Notes: generated by a model not told the origin, from the sequence alone. 34,389 bases of DNA from an uncultured Flavobacteriales bacterium (GCA_905480095.1 CAJQPF010000162.1:1-34389), one strand, 5' to 3'; numbered from the stretch's first letter, positions 1-9,096 are shown. Numbers and translations are program-made.

Positions 1-523
1 TAATGTCAGAGCTCATATCCGCGACCAAGGGCACGCCAGCTTCTGAAGGGACACCCTTGTACTGTGTGCCATAAATCGTGTTGTTGCTTGTATAGTGAAA
101 GTAACTGTGCTGTTCATTCACTTTAGGCGTCACTGGAATCCCAGTGTAACCACTTTCTTTTGCGCTTGCCACAACCTCAATGTTGCCTAGATGCTTGGCC
201 TCTTTAATGGACTTGTTGGCCCAAGTTCCAGTATCTGAATAAGCCGCAGAACCACCCTCTGGCAAAAGATTGTATGCCGCAGTTAAAAAGGCAAGACTCG
301 CCCCACCTTGCAAGTAAAGGATGTCAAATCGATCTGGCAAGCCCAACAATTCTTTTGTGAGCGCTCTGGTCTCCTCCATTACTGCGACAAAGGGCTTAGA
401 ACGGTGAGACATTTCAATAAGTGATAAGCCGCTTCCCCAAGACTTTACAGCTTCTGAGGCTTCAAGAAGAACTTCTGGAGGGAGGATGCATGGACCAGCA
501 GAAAAATTATGGATTTTACGCAT
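1..523 (-). CDS. serC: Phosphoserine aminotransferase, 5' part (runs off window start)
   Basis: PLP-dependent enzyme of serine synthesis that converts 3-phosphohydroxypyruvate to phosphoserine; class V aminotransferase fold. The ORF track omits it because its stop lies outside the window. I read it on the minus strand from the ATG at 523. It opens MRKIHNFSAGP, the canonical SerC N-terminus, and continues with LPPEVL, the substrate-site stretch EMSHRSK and the LQGGAS motif typical of the family. About 174 codons are visible, close to half of a normal protein of about 355 residues; the PLP lysine is not in view. It lies 66 bp downstream of the peroxidase gene on the same strand and has its own weak -7 candidate, so it may be transcribed alone or by read-through. 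Identity is nearly certain. Confidence 0.95.
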   Translation of the reverse strand, partial: MRKIHNFSAGPCILPPEVLLEASEAVKSWGSGLSLIEMSHRSKPFVAVMEETRALTKELLGLPDRFDILYLQGGASLAFLTAAYNLLPEGGSAAYSDTGTWANKSIKEAKHLGNIEVVASAKESGYTGIPVTPKVNEQHSYFHYTSNNTIYGTQYKGVPSEAGVPLVADMSSDI

Positions 524-549
524 GTTAAATTAACGAGATATAGTTTTTA

Positions 550-557
550 CAAAGGTC
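550..557 (-). promoter_or_regulatory. Candidate -7 element for serC
   Basis: GACCTTTG on the minus strand matches the Bacteroidota -7 consensus TAnnTTTG at all fixed positions except the first. It ends 26 bases before the serC ATG, leaving a predicted leader of about 20 nt, longer than for most genes in this window. No clear -33 TTTG was found. Confidence 0.35.
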
Positions 558-589
558 ATAAATGATTGTGACATTTCTATGTGAATTCT

Positions 590-1180
590 TTATTCTTTTC
601 CCGCAGCGAAATCTGTGATTTCTTGATCAGAAGGTTCGACCCCACTTCGCATTGATCCCACCAAGTTTCCTTGTGCGTCGACTGCGAACTTGTGGAAATT
701 CCATTTGACAGAATGGTCACCCACACCATTTTCTGCCTCAGAAGTCAGCCAAACGTAGACTGGGTGCTTTTTTGATCCTTTGACTTTGACTTTTTCCATC
801 ATCTGAAACTCAACACCGAAATTTGCTGAGCAGAACGCACTGATTTCTTTTTCCGTTCCTGACTCTTGATTTGCGAAATCATTGCATGGGAATCCAAGGA
901 TGACAAAATCATCTCCGGAATAGGTCTCATGAAGATTCTGAAGTCCCTTGTATTGCTTTGTGAAGCCACATTTTGATGCGGTATTGACGATTAAGACGCG
1001 CTTTCCTTTTAATTGTTCAAATTGGAAGTCTGCGCCATCTAATGTTTTGCATGACAAAGAATAAAAATCTACGGGGCTTTTCATGGGGGTGTAGGTGTTA
1101 GATCCTGCATATGCTTTCCAGCCTAAAAGACCTGTTATAAGAAGCAATACGGATGCAGAAATAAGAATAATCATTTTCAT
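590..1180 (-). CDS. Glutathione-peroxidase-family thiol peroxidase, membrane-anchored or exported
   Basis: 196 residues. Residues 1-25 form a hydrophobic signal peptide or signal anchor, so the catalytic domain should sit in the periplasm or on the membrane. The peroxidatic residue is Cys71 in NTASKCGFT, where animal enzymes have selenocysteine; the codon is TGT, not TGA. The other tetrad positions are present: Gln105 in the FPCNDFANQ stretch, and Trp160 and Asn161 in VKWNF. Cys99 and Cys117 could serve as resolving cysteines. Bacterial cysteine-type members usually take electrons from thioredoxin rather than glutathione, and this genome appears to make bacillithiol (see bshC), so a non-glutathione reductant is likely (inference). 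The gene begins 24 bp after the flippase stop on the same strand and has no clear promoter, so it probably belongs to the rny-flippase transcript. Confidence 0.9.
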   Translation of the reverse strand: MKMIILISASVLLLITGLLGWKAYAGSNTYTPMKSPVDFYSLSCKTLDGADFQFEQLKGKRVLIVNTASKCGFTKQYKGLQNLHETYSGDDFVILGFPCNDFANQESGTEKEISAFCSANFGVEFQMMEKVKVKGSKKHPVYVWLTSEAENGVGDHSVKWNFHKFAVDAQGNLVGSMRSGVEPSDQEITDFAAGKE

Positions 1181-1204
1181 GAGGTTGTAATATTTAATTT
1201 TTAA

Positions 1205-2731
1205 TTAACGTGTGAGTCGAGTGTGTAATGTGCCTGTTTTTAGTTTGCCAAAAACATTTCTTCGAAGTTCAGGTGAACCTCCGTCAATCATTTCTGGACG
1301 TGCAATAACGATGGGGATGGTGATTAAAGCAGACAATAAAATGTGAGCAGCGATGACAATTGCATGCTTGATTTCGGGAAGGCTGTCACTGCTCAAGAGT
1401 TCATTGTTGATGTTGTGTTGGATGATGAACGCCGCGAAATAAACAGCGCCGCTCAGAATGAGTCCGGGAACCAATTTGTGAAGGAGGCTTAAACCCTTTA
1501 TTTTCATTTCAAAGACCATCCATGCGCCGATTGCGAGTGCTTGAAGCGCGGTCGCAATTGTAACGGCCCATGCCACATTTATGACATTGGCATCTTCCAT
1601 TGCCCACCATGCTCCAACGCCCACAGCAATCAGGAATCCCAGTTTGATGAACGCGCCAATCTTCAAGTGATCAGTCGCTCTCATTGTCGCGTCACCAATT
1701 TTAATGAAGCTTCGGAGTGCGACACACCCAAATAAAATGGTGACAATCGGAGTCGCATAAAGAAAATCGTCTCCCAAAATCAAAACAGTGACATCTTCAG
1801 CTCGAACGATTAAGAGGACGGTAAGCGGTAACACAAGAAGAGCCAAAGCGTGAACGGAAGCGAGGACAGTGGTCCGAAGTCTGTCTAACTCTTTTTGCAT
1901 CATAGACATGCCGCTGAATAACACACTGTCTCCCAATTTCCCGAGAACGGTGACAGGAAGTCCCATTAAATAGGATGATCTGTCGTAGAGGCCAATATCT
2001 GTCCAATTGGAGGTTTGGGCGCCTACGACCATGGTGTCCACTTTTCCCGCTGCGTAATTTATCATATTAAACAAAGTACTTCGCCCACCGTAGCCGACCA
2101 TCTCTTGCAAAGCAGATTTGTTCATCCGAACCCCAACGGGAGAAGGTGCAGCAATCCAGTAGCCAATGCCCAGTAAAATATTTTGCGTGAGAAGTGCGGC
2201 GACATATGCCCAAATGCCCCATCCATTCACAGCCAACGTTAAGCCCAGGATTAAGTTGGCCAAGACCAGGGCAGTTGAAGAGCAGAAGAACAACGATTTA
2301 AAACGCATTTCTTTAATCAACATGCTACGTGGGACCACAGAAGCTCCAGAAATAATGAAACTCAGTGCAATCCATCTTAACACCTCGACCAGAAGAGGTT
2401 GGTTGTAAAAGGATGCGATTGCTGGGGCGGCAAAAAATGTTCCGACAAAGAAAATAATCCCCAGCCCCAGACTGAACACAAAAGCGGTCTTTTTATGGTC
2501 CTTTGTGACGTTTGAATATTGAATCAGCGCAGGTCCTATTCCTACTTGTGCGAAAATTTCAATAAACCCGACGACGACCAAAGCAATTGCCATGATGCCA
2601 AACGCATCAGTAGGGATAAGTCGCGCCAGGGCAGCAATAAAAACAAGTTGAAGAACGACTTGAACAGTAACATTGACACTTTGCCACTTGAGTGAAGCGC
2701 CAAACTTAGGTTCTTTAATGGGGTCAGTCAT
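1205..2731 (-). CDS. MOP-superfamily polysaccharide/lipopolysaccharide flippase
   Basis: 508-residue integral membrane protein with about 12-14 hydrophobic segments across its length, of the Wzx/WzxC type. Such proteins move lipid-linked oligosaccharides across the inner membrane for capsule, exopolysaccharide or O-antigen assembly. The N-terminal region (GASLKWQSVNVTVQ, then ARLIPTDAFGIMAIA) and the following GIGPALIQ stretch are typical of the oligosaccharide flippase family. It starts 14 bp after the rny stop on the same strand, so it is probably co-transcribed with the zapA-rny operon. No glycosyltransferase lies beside it, so the transported glycan cannot be inferred. The other polysaccharide genes in the window, the OPX lipoprotein and RfbC, lie 8 kb away. 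Confidence 0.85.
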   Translation of the reverse strand: MTDPIKEPKFGASLKWQSVNVTVQVVLQLVFIAALARLIPTDAFGIMAIALVVVGFIEIFAQVGIGPALIQYSNVTKDHKKTAFVFSLGLGIIFFVGTFFAAPAIASFYNQPLLVEVLRWIALSFIISGASVVPRSMLIKEMRFKSLFFCSSTALVLANLILGLTLAVNGWGIWAYVAALLTQNILLGIGYWIAAPSPVGVRMNKSALQEMVGYGGRSTLFNMINYAAGKVDTMVVGAQTSNWTDIGLYDRSSYLMGLPVTVLGKLGDSVLFSGMSMMQKELDRLRTTVLASVHALALLVLPLTVLLIVRAEDVTVLILGDDFLYATPIVTILFGCVALRSFIKIGDATMRATDHLKIGAFIKLGFLIAVGVGAWWAMEDANVINVAWAVTIATALQALAIGAWMVFEMKIKGLSLLHKLVPGLILSGAVYFAAFIIQHNINNELLSSDSLPEIKHAIVIAAHILLSALITIPIVIARPEMIDGGSPELRRNVFGKLKTGTLHTRLTR

Positions 2732-2745
2732 GCTTCACTGTGAGA

Positions 2746-4284
2746 TTATCTAGCAATGCTTACTGCTCGTTTTTCTCGGATTACAGTGACTCTTACTTGG
2801 CCTGGGTAGGTCATCTCGTTCATGATTCGATTTGAGATGTCCGTGGAGAGTTGATCTGATTCGGAATCGCTGACCTTGTCACTTTCTACGAGTACTCTGA
2901 GTTCACGTCCAGCTTGAATGGCATATGACTTCGTCACTCCGGGATATTCAAGTGCAAGGTCTTCGAGGTTGCGAAGGCGTTCGATATATGCTTCCACCAT
3001 TTCACGTCTTGCTCCTGGTCGCGCTCCTGAAATAGCATCACAAACTTGTACGATAGGAGAAATCAAACTTGTCATTTCAATTTCATCGTGGTGTGCGCCA
3101 ATCGCATTTAAAACGTCTCCTTTCTCACCATTTCGTTCGGCTATTTTCATGCCTAATAGCGCGTGTGGCAATTCGCTCTCCTCCTCACTGACCTTTCCGA
3201 TATCATGGAGTAGTCCAGCGCGTTTCGCGATCTTAGGGTCCACGCCCACTTCTGCGGCCATTGTTGCACAAAGGTTTGCGACTTCTCTAGAATGCTGAAG
3301 GAGGTTTTGTCCGTATGATGAACGGTACTTCATCCGGCCCACCATTCTTACAAGTTCACTTTTTAAATTGTGAATACCGAGGTCAATACATGTGCGTTTT
3401 CCCAGTTCCATGATCTCTTCGTCAATCTTCTTAATCACCTTTGCGACAACTTCTTCTATTCGTGCAGGATGAATGCGTCCGTCTGTGACAAGTTGATGTA
3501 GGGACAGTCTTGCGATCTCTCTTCTAACAGGATCAAAGCATGACAATATAATTGCCTCGGGGGTGTCGTCAATGATAAATTCGACGCCAGTGGCAGCTTC
3601 GAGTGCTCGAATATTCCGTCCCTCTCGGCCAATAATACGTCCTTTAATGTCGTCGTTTTTGATGTTGAATACGGAAACAGAATTCTCCACGGAGTGTTCC
3701 GTTGCCACTCTTTGAATGGTCTGTATGACAATCTTCTTTGCGTCCGTGTTTGCTTTGAGTTTTGCTTCGTCGATGATGTCCTGAACCATTGATGCCGCCT
3801 GAATTTTTGCGTCTTGCACGGTTTGTTCGATCATGTTCTTCTTTGCTTCCTCAGCGGACATGCCAGATATTTTCTCAAGGAGATCAATCGCCTTCAGCCT
3901 GTCATTTTCAACATCTGTAGATTTCTTCTCAATGGCTTGTATGCGCTGGTTTATTTTCTCAGTTCCTTTTTCTAATTGCTTCTCGAGGTCCTTTGTTTTC
4001 TCATTTTGTCGATTGAGATTTTTCTCGGTATTGCGAATTCGCTCTTCTCGCTCATTGAGTTTGCGGTCTAAATCTTTGCGCTCGCTTTTTTGTTTCTCCT
4101 TTAATTCGAAAAACTTTTGCTTTGCTTGAGAAATCTTTTTCTCTTTAATACGCTCTCCTTTAAGCTCAGCTTCGCGAATAATACCGTCAGCTTTTGATTT
4201 AAGGCCCATCTTTGACAAGATGAATCCCAGTGCTCCACCGACGATTACGCCGCCGATGATGTAAATGATTATAGTTAAATCCAT
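2746..4284 (-). CDS. rny: Ribonuclease Y
   Basis: 512 residues, the usual length for RNase Y, a membrane-anchored endoribonuclease that initiates mRNA decay. Order of parts: an N-terminal membrane helix (about residues 3-24); a long charged coiled coil (about 30-150); a KH RNA-binding domain with the GxxG loop in [10 protein letters not shown] (215-224); and an HD phosphohydrolase domain with LLHDIGK (358-364) and the downstream HHDE motif supplying metal ligands. It lies 18 bp downstream of zapA and 14 bp upstream of the flippase gene, all on the minus strand. Pairing of zapA with rny is common in Bacteroidota, and I treat them as one operon read from the promoter near 4980. Confidence 0.97.
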   Translation of the reverse strand: MDLTIIIYIIGGVIVGGALGFILSKMGLKSKADGIIREAELKGERIKEKKISQAKQKFFELKEKQKSERKDLDRKLNEREERIRNTEKNLNRQNEKTKDLEKQLEKGTEKINQRIQAIEKKSTDVENDRLKAIDLLEKISGMSAEEAKKNMIEQTVQDAKIQAASMVQDIIDEAKLKANTDAKKIVIQTIQRVATEHSVENSVSVFNIKNDDIKGRIIGREGRNIRALEAATGVEFIIDDTPEAIILSCFDPVRREIARLSLHQLVTDGRIHPARIEEVVAKVIKKIDEEIMELGKRTCIDLGIHNLKSELVRMVGRMKYRSSYGQNLLQHSREVANLCATMAAEVGVDPKIAKRAGLLHDIGKVSEEESELPHALLGMKIAERNGEKGDVLNAIGAHHDEIEMTSLISPIVQVCDAISGARPGARREMVEAYIERLRNLEDLALEYPGVTKSYAIQAGRELRVLVESDKVSDSESDQLSTDISNRIMNEMTYPGQVRVTVIREKRAVSIAR

Positions 4285-4302
4285 TGAGGTTTGCCTTACG
4301 GC

Positions 4303-4623
4303 TTACCCTTCCATTTCCGATTGAATACGTTGAAGTAGGTCTTCGATTGCTTGAGTTGACTTGGTGTCTTGCGTATTGTCTTTTTCTGACTTGTTATTTT
4401 CAGAAGGTGATGAAGATTCTAGCTGTTTAACACGTATAGACAGCTGAAGCGCTGTCATGGCAAATAAGTCAATTCTGTCTTGTACTGCAAATTGAGATTT
4501 TAATTCTTTAATTCTCTCATCAACAGCCGCCGCAGCATCTTTAATACCCTGAACTTCTTCTGGTGAGACAGTTAGAGGATAAGAGCGCCCAGCGATACTT
4601 ATGTCAATGGTTTCTTGAGACAT
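4303..4623 (-). CDS. zapA: Cell division protein ZapA
   Basis: 106 residues. ZapA is a small cytoplasmic protein that cross-links FtsZ protofilaments at midcell. The N-terminal globular part has the family pattern ISIAGRSYPLTV followed by EVQGIKDAAAAVDERI. Next comes a helical region (about 45-70, with the typical DRIDLFAMTALQL) and a C-terminal coiled or disordered tail rich in Ser, Asn and Lys. It starts 7 bp after the preceding small coiled-coil gene and ends 18 bp before rny, so the three form a tight operon. No 6S RNA, which neighbours zapA in many proteobacteria, fits in the gaps here. Confidence 0.92.
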   Translation of the reverse strand: MSQETIDISIAGRSYPLTVSPEEVQGIKDAAAAVDERIKELKSQFAVQDRIDLFAMTALQLSIRVKQLESSSPSENNKSEKDNTQDTKSTQAIEDLLQRIQSEMEG

Positions 4624-4630
4624 TGTTAAA

Positions 4631-4960
4631 TTAATTATTCTGTAAATTTAGACAAGACAAACATGCGTCGATTTCCTCCACAAGCGCATCTATTTGATCG
4701 GCTGAAAAGGCAGCTGTGTCATGGCTTTGAATTGTGGGGTTAGGTGATGAAATTTTGCGCGCACTCAGCTCTACTTCGTGTTTGTTAACCGCACTCTCGT
4801 ACTTATTTTGAAGAGCTGTTAGCTGTTCTTTTAAGTCTTTTATTTGAGCGTGGGCTTTCTCTTCTTCTGCTTTTCGGGCAGAACGTTCCATCTTGTAATC
4901 TTGTAGCAAACGGTCTGTTGCGGCGACAAGTTTTTCTGTGGATTCTTTCAGTGTAGGCAT
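4631..4960 (-). CDS. Small coiled-coil protein upstream of zapA (ZapB-like candidate)
   Basis: 109 residues, unrecognised by motif. Nearly the whole protein is predicted heptad-rich helix: residues 1-70 are charged (KMERSARKAEEEKA, then IKDLKEQLTALQNKYE). The C-terminus contains a short acidic patch and a CLSCLNL stretch with two cysteines. It has no signal peptide or membrane segment, so it is cytoplasmic. It is the first gene of the operon with zapA and rny, 7 bp from zapA, with a perfect -7 element 17 bases upstream of its ATG. Because ZapA in proteobacteria works with the coiled-coil protein ZapB, a division-partner role is a reasonable guess. That rests on position and coiled-coil character only, not on sequence similarity. 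Confidence 0.75.
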   Translation of the reverse strand: MPTLKESTEKLVAATDRLLQDYKMERSARKAEEEKAHAQIKDLKEQLTALQNKYESAVNKHEVELSARKISSPNPTIQSHDTAAFSADQIDALVEEIDACLSCLNLQNN

Positions 4961-4977
4961 GGTGCGAACTATCTTAA

Positions 4978-4985
4978 CAAATGTA
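4978..4985 (-). promoter_or_regulatory. -7 promoter element of the coiled-coil/zapA/rny operon
   Basis: TACATTTG on the minus strand is a perfect match to TAnnTTTG. It ends 17 bases before the ATG at 4960, predicting a short leader of about 10-13 nt. A TTTCG at a suitable distance upstream is the best -33 candidate. It sits in the same 93-bp gap as the promoter of the divergent M23 gene. Confidence 0.6.
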
Positions 4986-5033
4986 GGTCATTGATTCTAA
5001 TGATTTGCGAAATTTGGCATGTATTACCCCGTT

Positions 5034-5041
5034 TAGATTTG
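5034..5041 (+). promoter_or_regulatory. -7 promoter element of the M23 peptidase gene
   Basis: TAGATTTG is a perfect TAnnTTTG match, and TTTG at 5013-5016 lies 17 bp upstream as the -33 element. It is the best two-part Bacteroidota promoter in the window. The motif ends 12 bases before the ATG at 5054, so the predicted leader is only about 6-8 nt. Confidence 0.7.
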
Positions 5042-5053
5042 TAGTTTTACACC

Positions 5054-6751
5054 ATGCCCTTAAAAACCTCTCTTTTTGTCTTGATTTCGCTTGTGTTTGC
5101 TGGATTTTCATCTTTGAGCCAAAACACCTCAGATACACTTCATTCTTCTATGACAGGCTTGATTGCGCCGCTTGGGATCCCCCTTGTGTTGAGTGGTAAT
5201 TTCGGTGAATTTAGAGGGAATCACTTTCATACGGGACTAGATTTTAAAACGCAAGGCCGAGAAGGGTTTCCTGTTTTAGCTGTTGCAGATGGTGTTGTAA
5301 CACGTGTGAAAGTGAGGCCTGGGGGGTACGGTAATGCATTATATCTGAAGCATCAAGATGGCTCAACCTCGGTGTATGCGCATTTGTCCCTTTATTCTCC
5401 AGATATAGAAGCTTGGCTGGTTAAAAGACAATACGCATCGAGGTCGTTTGGTATTGATGCTTGCCCTGTGACACCGGTGAATTTTATGCAAGGTGATACC
5501 ATCGGATGGAGCGGAAATTCCGGGTCTTCGGGTGGGCCACATCTGCATTTTGAGATGCGTGACAAACATCAAAAGCCAGTGAATCCACTACAATGGGATT
5601 TGGCCATTTTTGACTCACGTGCACCTGAAGTAGGTCAGCTATGGGTTGTTCCAGTAGATTCTCGAGGATTAGAAAACAGAGATGCCGTGGTGAAAGTGAA
5701 TAAAGGCGACACCGTAACGCATGCTGCCGGTTATGTTAATCTCTGTGTTGAAGCCAAGGATCGTCTGGACGGCGCGTCAAATGTATGCGGTATTTATAAA
5801 CTTGAAGTTGAAATAGATGGCGCCATATTTTCATCGTATTCCATTGATACGCTTGACTTTTCTGTCAACAAGGATATGAATGCACATGCGTATTATCCCG
5901 CGTGGAAATCCTCAAAATCCCAGGTTCACAGATTTGCACCTTTGCGGGGGAACAGATTGGATATTTATCAGGAAAGGCCTGCTGAAAATCTCATGATATC
6001 TGCGGGAGAAACGACATCCATTCAAGTCAAGTGTTGGGACGCGCATGGCAATGTGACCACAAGTTCCTATTCAATATATGGGCAAATTAATTCTAAAGAA
6101 TCAGTAAGACCTGCGATTCATTCCACTGACCACAATCCTAAAAAGACTGTTGCAGCACTCCCCAATCGTCAAACTGAACTCAACGTCGAAGGAATGTCGG
6201 TGGTTTGGCCTAAATATTCATTTTACAGCAAAGAAACTGCATCTTTATCAGTCATTGGATTGAAGGACGTCGCCATAGGTCCCGCAGATGCGCCGCTCGC
6301 AAAACCATTCACGTTGACATTAGATTGTCCTGCAGGCGAGTGTGATTATTGGGTGGCAGAAAGGCGCAATGAAAAAGGCAAAAGGGCAGGAGTGGTCGTC
6401 TGTGAATGTGTCGGGACACAATTGGCCTTTTCATCGTCAAAAATGGGAGCGTATCACCTTTTACAAGATACAATTCCCCCGCGTGTTTTACCCAAGCACT
6501 CTGCATCACCACTCATGGGAAATGGCGACCTTGTTTTTCACGTAGAAGATGCCCTAAGCGGGGTGTCCCAAGTCAAGGGTTTTATCGATGGTGAGTGGGT
6601 TTTATTTCACTGGGATCCGAAGCGCAAAACAGCCAAGTATCTCGCATCAGATTTACATCATATTGCGGGAGGCACGCAAACGGTTAGGTTTGTGGCTCAG
6701 GACGAAGTTGGACTCATTTCTGAATGGTCTGGCAACGTCACCTTTCCCTAA
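5054..6751 (+). CDS. Secreted M23 (LytM-type) zinc metallopeptidase
   Basis: 565 residues with a signal peptide (about 1-23). M23 enzymes cleave peptide cross-links in peptidoglycan, and degenerate members activate amidases. The metallopeptidase domain is N-terminal (about 40-180) and has an intact zinc site: HxxxD in HFHTGLDF (His59, Asp63), and the HLHFE motif near residue 163 with the preceding NSGSSGGP loop. The C-terminal 370 residues are beta-rich and resemble periplasmic immunoglobulin-like or bespoke substrate-docking modules, but I do not recognise a named domain. The family is usually found in Bacteroidota at this length. It is divergent from the zapA operon, which fits an envelope or division role. 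Its stop codon overlaps that of the convergent DUF5916 gene. An overlapping ORF at 5005 is a shadow. Confidence 0.9.
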   Translation: MPLKTSLFVLISLVFAGFSSLSQNTSDTLHSSMTGLIAPLGIPLVLSGNFGEFRGNHFHTGLDFKTQGREGFPVLAVADGVVTRVKVRPGGYGNALYLKHQDGSTSVYAHLSLYSPDIEAWLVKRQYASRSFGIDACPVTPVNFMQGDTIGWSGNSGSSGGPHLHFEMRDKHQKPVNPLQWDLAIFDSRAPEVGQLWVVPVDSRGLENRDAVVKVNKGDTVTHAAGYVNLCVEAKDRLDGASNVCGIYKLEVEIDGAIFSSYSIDTLDFSVNKDMNAHAYYPAWKSSKSQVHRFAPLRGNRLDIYQERPAENLMISAGETTSIQVKCWDAHGNVTTSSYSIYGQINSKESVRPAIHSTDHNPKKTVAALPNRQTELNVEGMSVVWPKYSFYSKETASLSVIGLKDVAIGPADAPLAKPFTLTLDCPAGECDYWVAERRNEKGKRAGVVVCECVGTQLAFSSSKMGAYHLLQDTIPPRVLPKHSASPLMGNGDLVFHVEDALSGVSQVKGFIDGEWVLFHWDPKRKTAKYLASDLHHIAGGTQTVRFVAQDEVGLISEWSGNVTFP

Positions 6752-9096
6752 CTTTTATTTTTTAAAGAGCGTTTGACAGAGTTGTAGTCTAGGTAGTATA
6801 AAGCTCTTATAGATAAAGAGTTAATAAAGGTCTCTTCAAGCATTTGTTCCCAGTTGTTGACGTAGCCAGAAGGGAGTATGTCTCCCCGAGATTGTAGGGT
6901 GTTCTTCCAAACAATACTCAGTTGGCTTCCTGGAGAAAATTGCCATCTAAATCCAAAGTCAACACTCCACGCATTGAAATTCACATCGTACTCAGAGGTG
7001 TTGTCAGGATCGAGATTGACAAGTTCAGTTTCATGAAGTTCAGCGTCTGTACCTAGTGTGTAAAATTCAAGGTAATCTACCGTGCTCCAGTAGTGTCTTA
7101 TTCGGAGATCAATACTCGATCTGTTGGACAAGATATAGGACCCTGACAAGACATGGGTTTCACTCTTGTTGTTACGTTTTCCGAAAAGACTTTTGGTTTC
7201 TGGGATGATGCCGATTGTTATTGTGTCGGCAAATCCAAGTTCGCTAAACTGACCTTGATAACTATAGATGTAAGTCATGGACAATTTATCATTGATTCTA
7301 AATCGGGGTTCCATTCTGAAATCAAATCCATTCCAATCTACGCCCTCAGTAAATGCCATGCTCCGAGCGATTCTTAGGTCAAGGGCTATTTTCTTTCTGT
7401 AATCCGTAGAGATAATCAGATCGGCCTCGCCCCATGATGGCAAATTAAAAGAATATCCATCCAAGCGCGGTTCAAAAAAATCAACCCCTCTTACAGGGGA
7501 TCCCGCAAACCCCACCCGCGCAAACTGAAACCCTTTTGTGAGGGCCCCACAATTCCATGAAAACATAAGGTTTGTAAACGTTCTGGGTGCGTAAAGTTGA
7601 GTATGGACAAGATCCAATGATGAGAACAGTCGAAGGAATCTCCCGAAAGGTTCCACGATTTTATATTCGAGACTTAATGCATTCACCACTTCATTTGGTG
7701 CTTCTAAATATCCCAAATCGTTGGGGTCATAAAACTCACTTTCTTCAAGATGCGAGGCGTTATATGTGAAATTTCCTGAGAGTTTTTCTGTGCCAAGTTC
7801 CCATTTGTGGCCTTCGGTGCTGTATGATGCTTGGCCATACAATGATTGAGAATTCTGCGTGTTACGCAGTTCGAAATCGACCCCTTGTACGAGGGCTGAC
7901 ACGCCGTCATTCGTGACAAATGTGCTTATTCCGTGTACGTATCCATTGTTAGGCAGGGTTTGGTCTAACACAGCGACAGAGTAGGAGGTGACAGGTGTGT
8001 GGTCAGTCGTGTCTCGCGCTTCAGCATCAATTGCGAAAGCCTGTAATGCGCCTATCCCTAATCCTCCTTTCGTTCTCCCCGAAAATTTTGAGGCATTGAC
8101 CAGTTGCAGGTTTTCACCTATTCTGCGACTGTAGAAAAGTCCACTCTTGTTAAAGAGTTCAGTGCCTTCAGTGAAGAATGGGCGGTTGTCCTGGAATTCA
8201 ATTTCGAACGCACTTAAATTAAGTACGAGATTGTCAGCGACAACTTGACCAAAATCGGGGATGAGTGTCATGTCTAATGTAAACGCATCACCAATTCCCG
8301 CCTTAAAGTCCATCCCTCCGTTAATCCTGGTCCCCAAATCTCCGTCGTCCATAGTTTCACCGTAAACGGAGACATATGGAAACAGAGTCATCCTTAATGG
8401 TGGTGTTATTTGACGGAACCCATGAAGCTCTCCAGTTTCTCTCAGTCCTTCAACCGTGCTTGTGGGGTCCATGGGTTCCCACACTGAGAACTCTCGCAAT
8501 CTTCTGATTTTTCTGTAAAAATTCAGGCCCCAAACGATTTCTTCTCCTTGCTCCATCTTCGCAAACCTCAGAGCGGACCATGGGATTTTAAACTCCGCAG
8601 TCCATCCGTTTTCATCAACGACGGTCCTGACATCCCAGACGGCATCCCAATTAAAATCTTGTCCCGTAGGGGAGATGTTCACATCCACTAAGATTCCCAC
8701 GGGTGTCGTCGCAAATGCGACGCCATTAATGCCATCATTGTAGGGCGAAAACTGTATTCCAAATTCGTCAGAGTTCTTAATTTGATCTCTTTGTGAATAC
8801 TGCATCAATATTGAATCAGGTGCTGTGTCGAACATTTGTGCGCCCACATAAACTGCTTCATCATCGTACAGAATTCTTATTTCTGTTTTCTGTGAAGATG
8901 CGTTGCCAGGATTGGGAGAATATTGAGTTAAACCTGTTGCGCTTTCAGCATTTGTCCAACTAATTTCATTTAATTTTCCATCTAAAACAATCTCACCAAC
9001 ATTGATGCTTGCGTTGGCAATCCTTTGCGCTTCAGACCTGTTTGTGAAAAATAATGTGAGTGTAAAAAAGCAAAATAAATGCGCAACAGCCCTCAT
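6748..9096 (-). CDS. DUF5916 outer-membrane protein with N-terminal CBM9-like domain
   Basis: 782 residues with a signal peptide (about 1-23, ending SEAQ). Residues 28-210 resemble the carbohydrate-binding family 9-like domain seen in this family (IVLDGKLNEISW, then ILYDDEAVYVGAQMFD and EFKIPWSALRF). The remainder matches the DUF5916 pattern: a long series of amphipathic strands starting with FPYVSVYGE and the segment FFTEGTELFNKSGLFYSRRIG, which suggests an outer-membrane barrel. The substrate is unknown, and nothing nearby points to a sugar-use locus. The ATG overlaps the mltG stop by 4 nt (ATGA), so it should be translationally coupled to mltG. The stop codon shares bases with the stop of the convergent M23 gene. 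Confidence 0.85.
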   Translation of the reverse strand: MRAVAHLFCFFTLTLFFTNRSEAQRIANASINVGEIVLDGKLNEISWTNAESATGLTQYSPNPGNASSQKTEIRILYDDEAVYVGAQMFDTAPDSILMQYSQRDQIKNSDEFGIQFSPYNDGINGVAFATTPVGILVDVNISPTGQDFNWDAVWDVRTVVDENGWTAEFKIPWSALRFAKMEQGEEIVWGLNFYRKIRRLREFSVWEPMDPTSTVEGLRETGELHGFRQITPPLRMTLFPYVSVYGETMDDGDLGTRINGGMDFKAGIGDAFTLDMTLIPDFGQVVADNLVLNLSAFEIEFQDNRPFFTEGTELFNKSGLFYSRRIGENLQLVNASKFSGRTKGGLGIGALQAFAIDAEARDTTDHTPVTSYSVAVLDQTLPNNGYVHGISTFVTNDGVSALVQGVDFELRNTQNSQSLYGQASYSTEGHKWELGTEKLSGNFTYNASHLEESEFYDPNDLGYLEAPNEVVNALSLEYKIVEPFGRFLRLFSSLDLVHTQLYAPRTFTNLMFSWNCGALTKGFQFARVGFAGSPVRGVDFFEPRLDGYSFNLPSWGEADLIISTDYRKKIALDLRIARSMAFTEGVDWNGFDFRMEPRFRINDKLSMTYIYSYQGQFSELGFADTITIGIIPETKSLFGKRNNKSETHVLSGSYILSNRSSIDLRIRHYWSTVDYLEFYTLGTDAELHETELVNLDPDNTSEYDVNFNAWSVDFGFRWQFSPGSQLSIVWKNTLQSRGDILPSGYVNNWEQMLEETFINSLSIRALYYLDYNSVKRSLKNKS

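Noticed and set aside
963-980. Possible selenocysteine in the glutathione peroxidase
   Set aside because: The catalytic codon is TGT for Cys, not TGA.
2918-3298. 126-residue plus-strand ORF
   Set aside because: It lies antisense to the HD domain of ribonuclease Y; Arg/Ser-rich composition is typical of a shadow frame.
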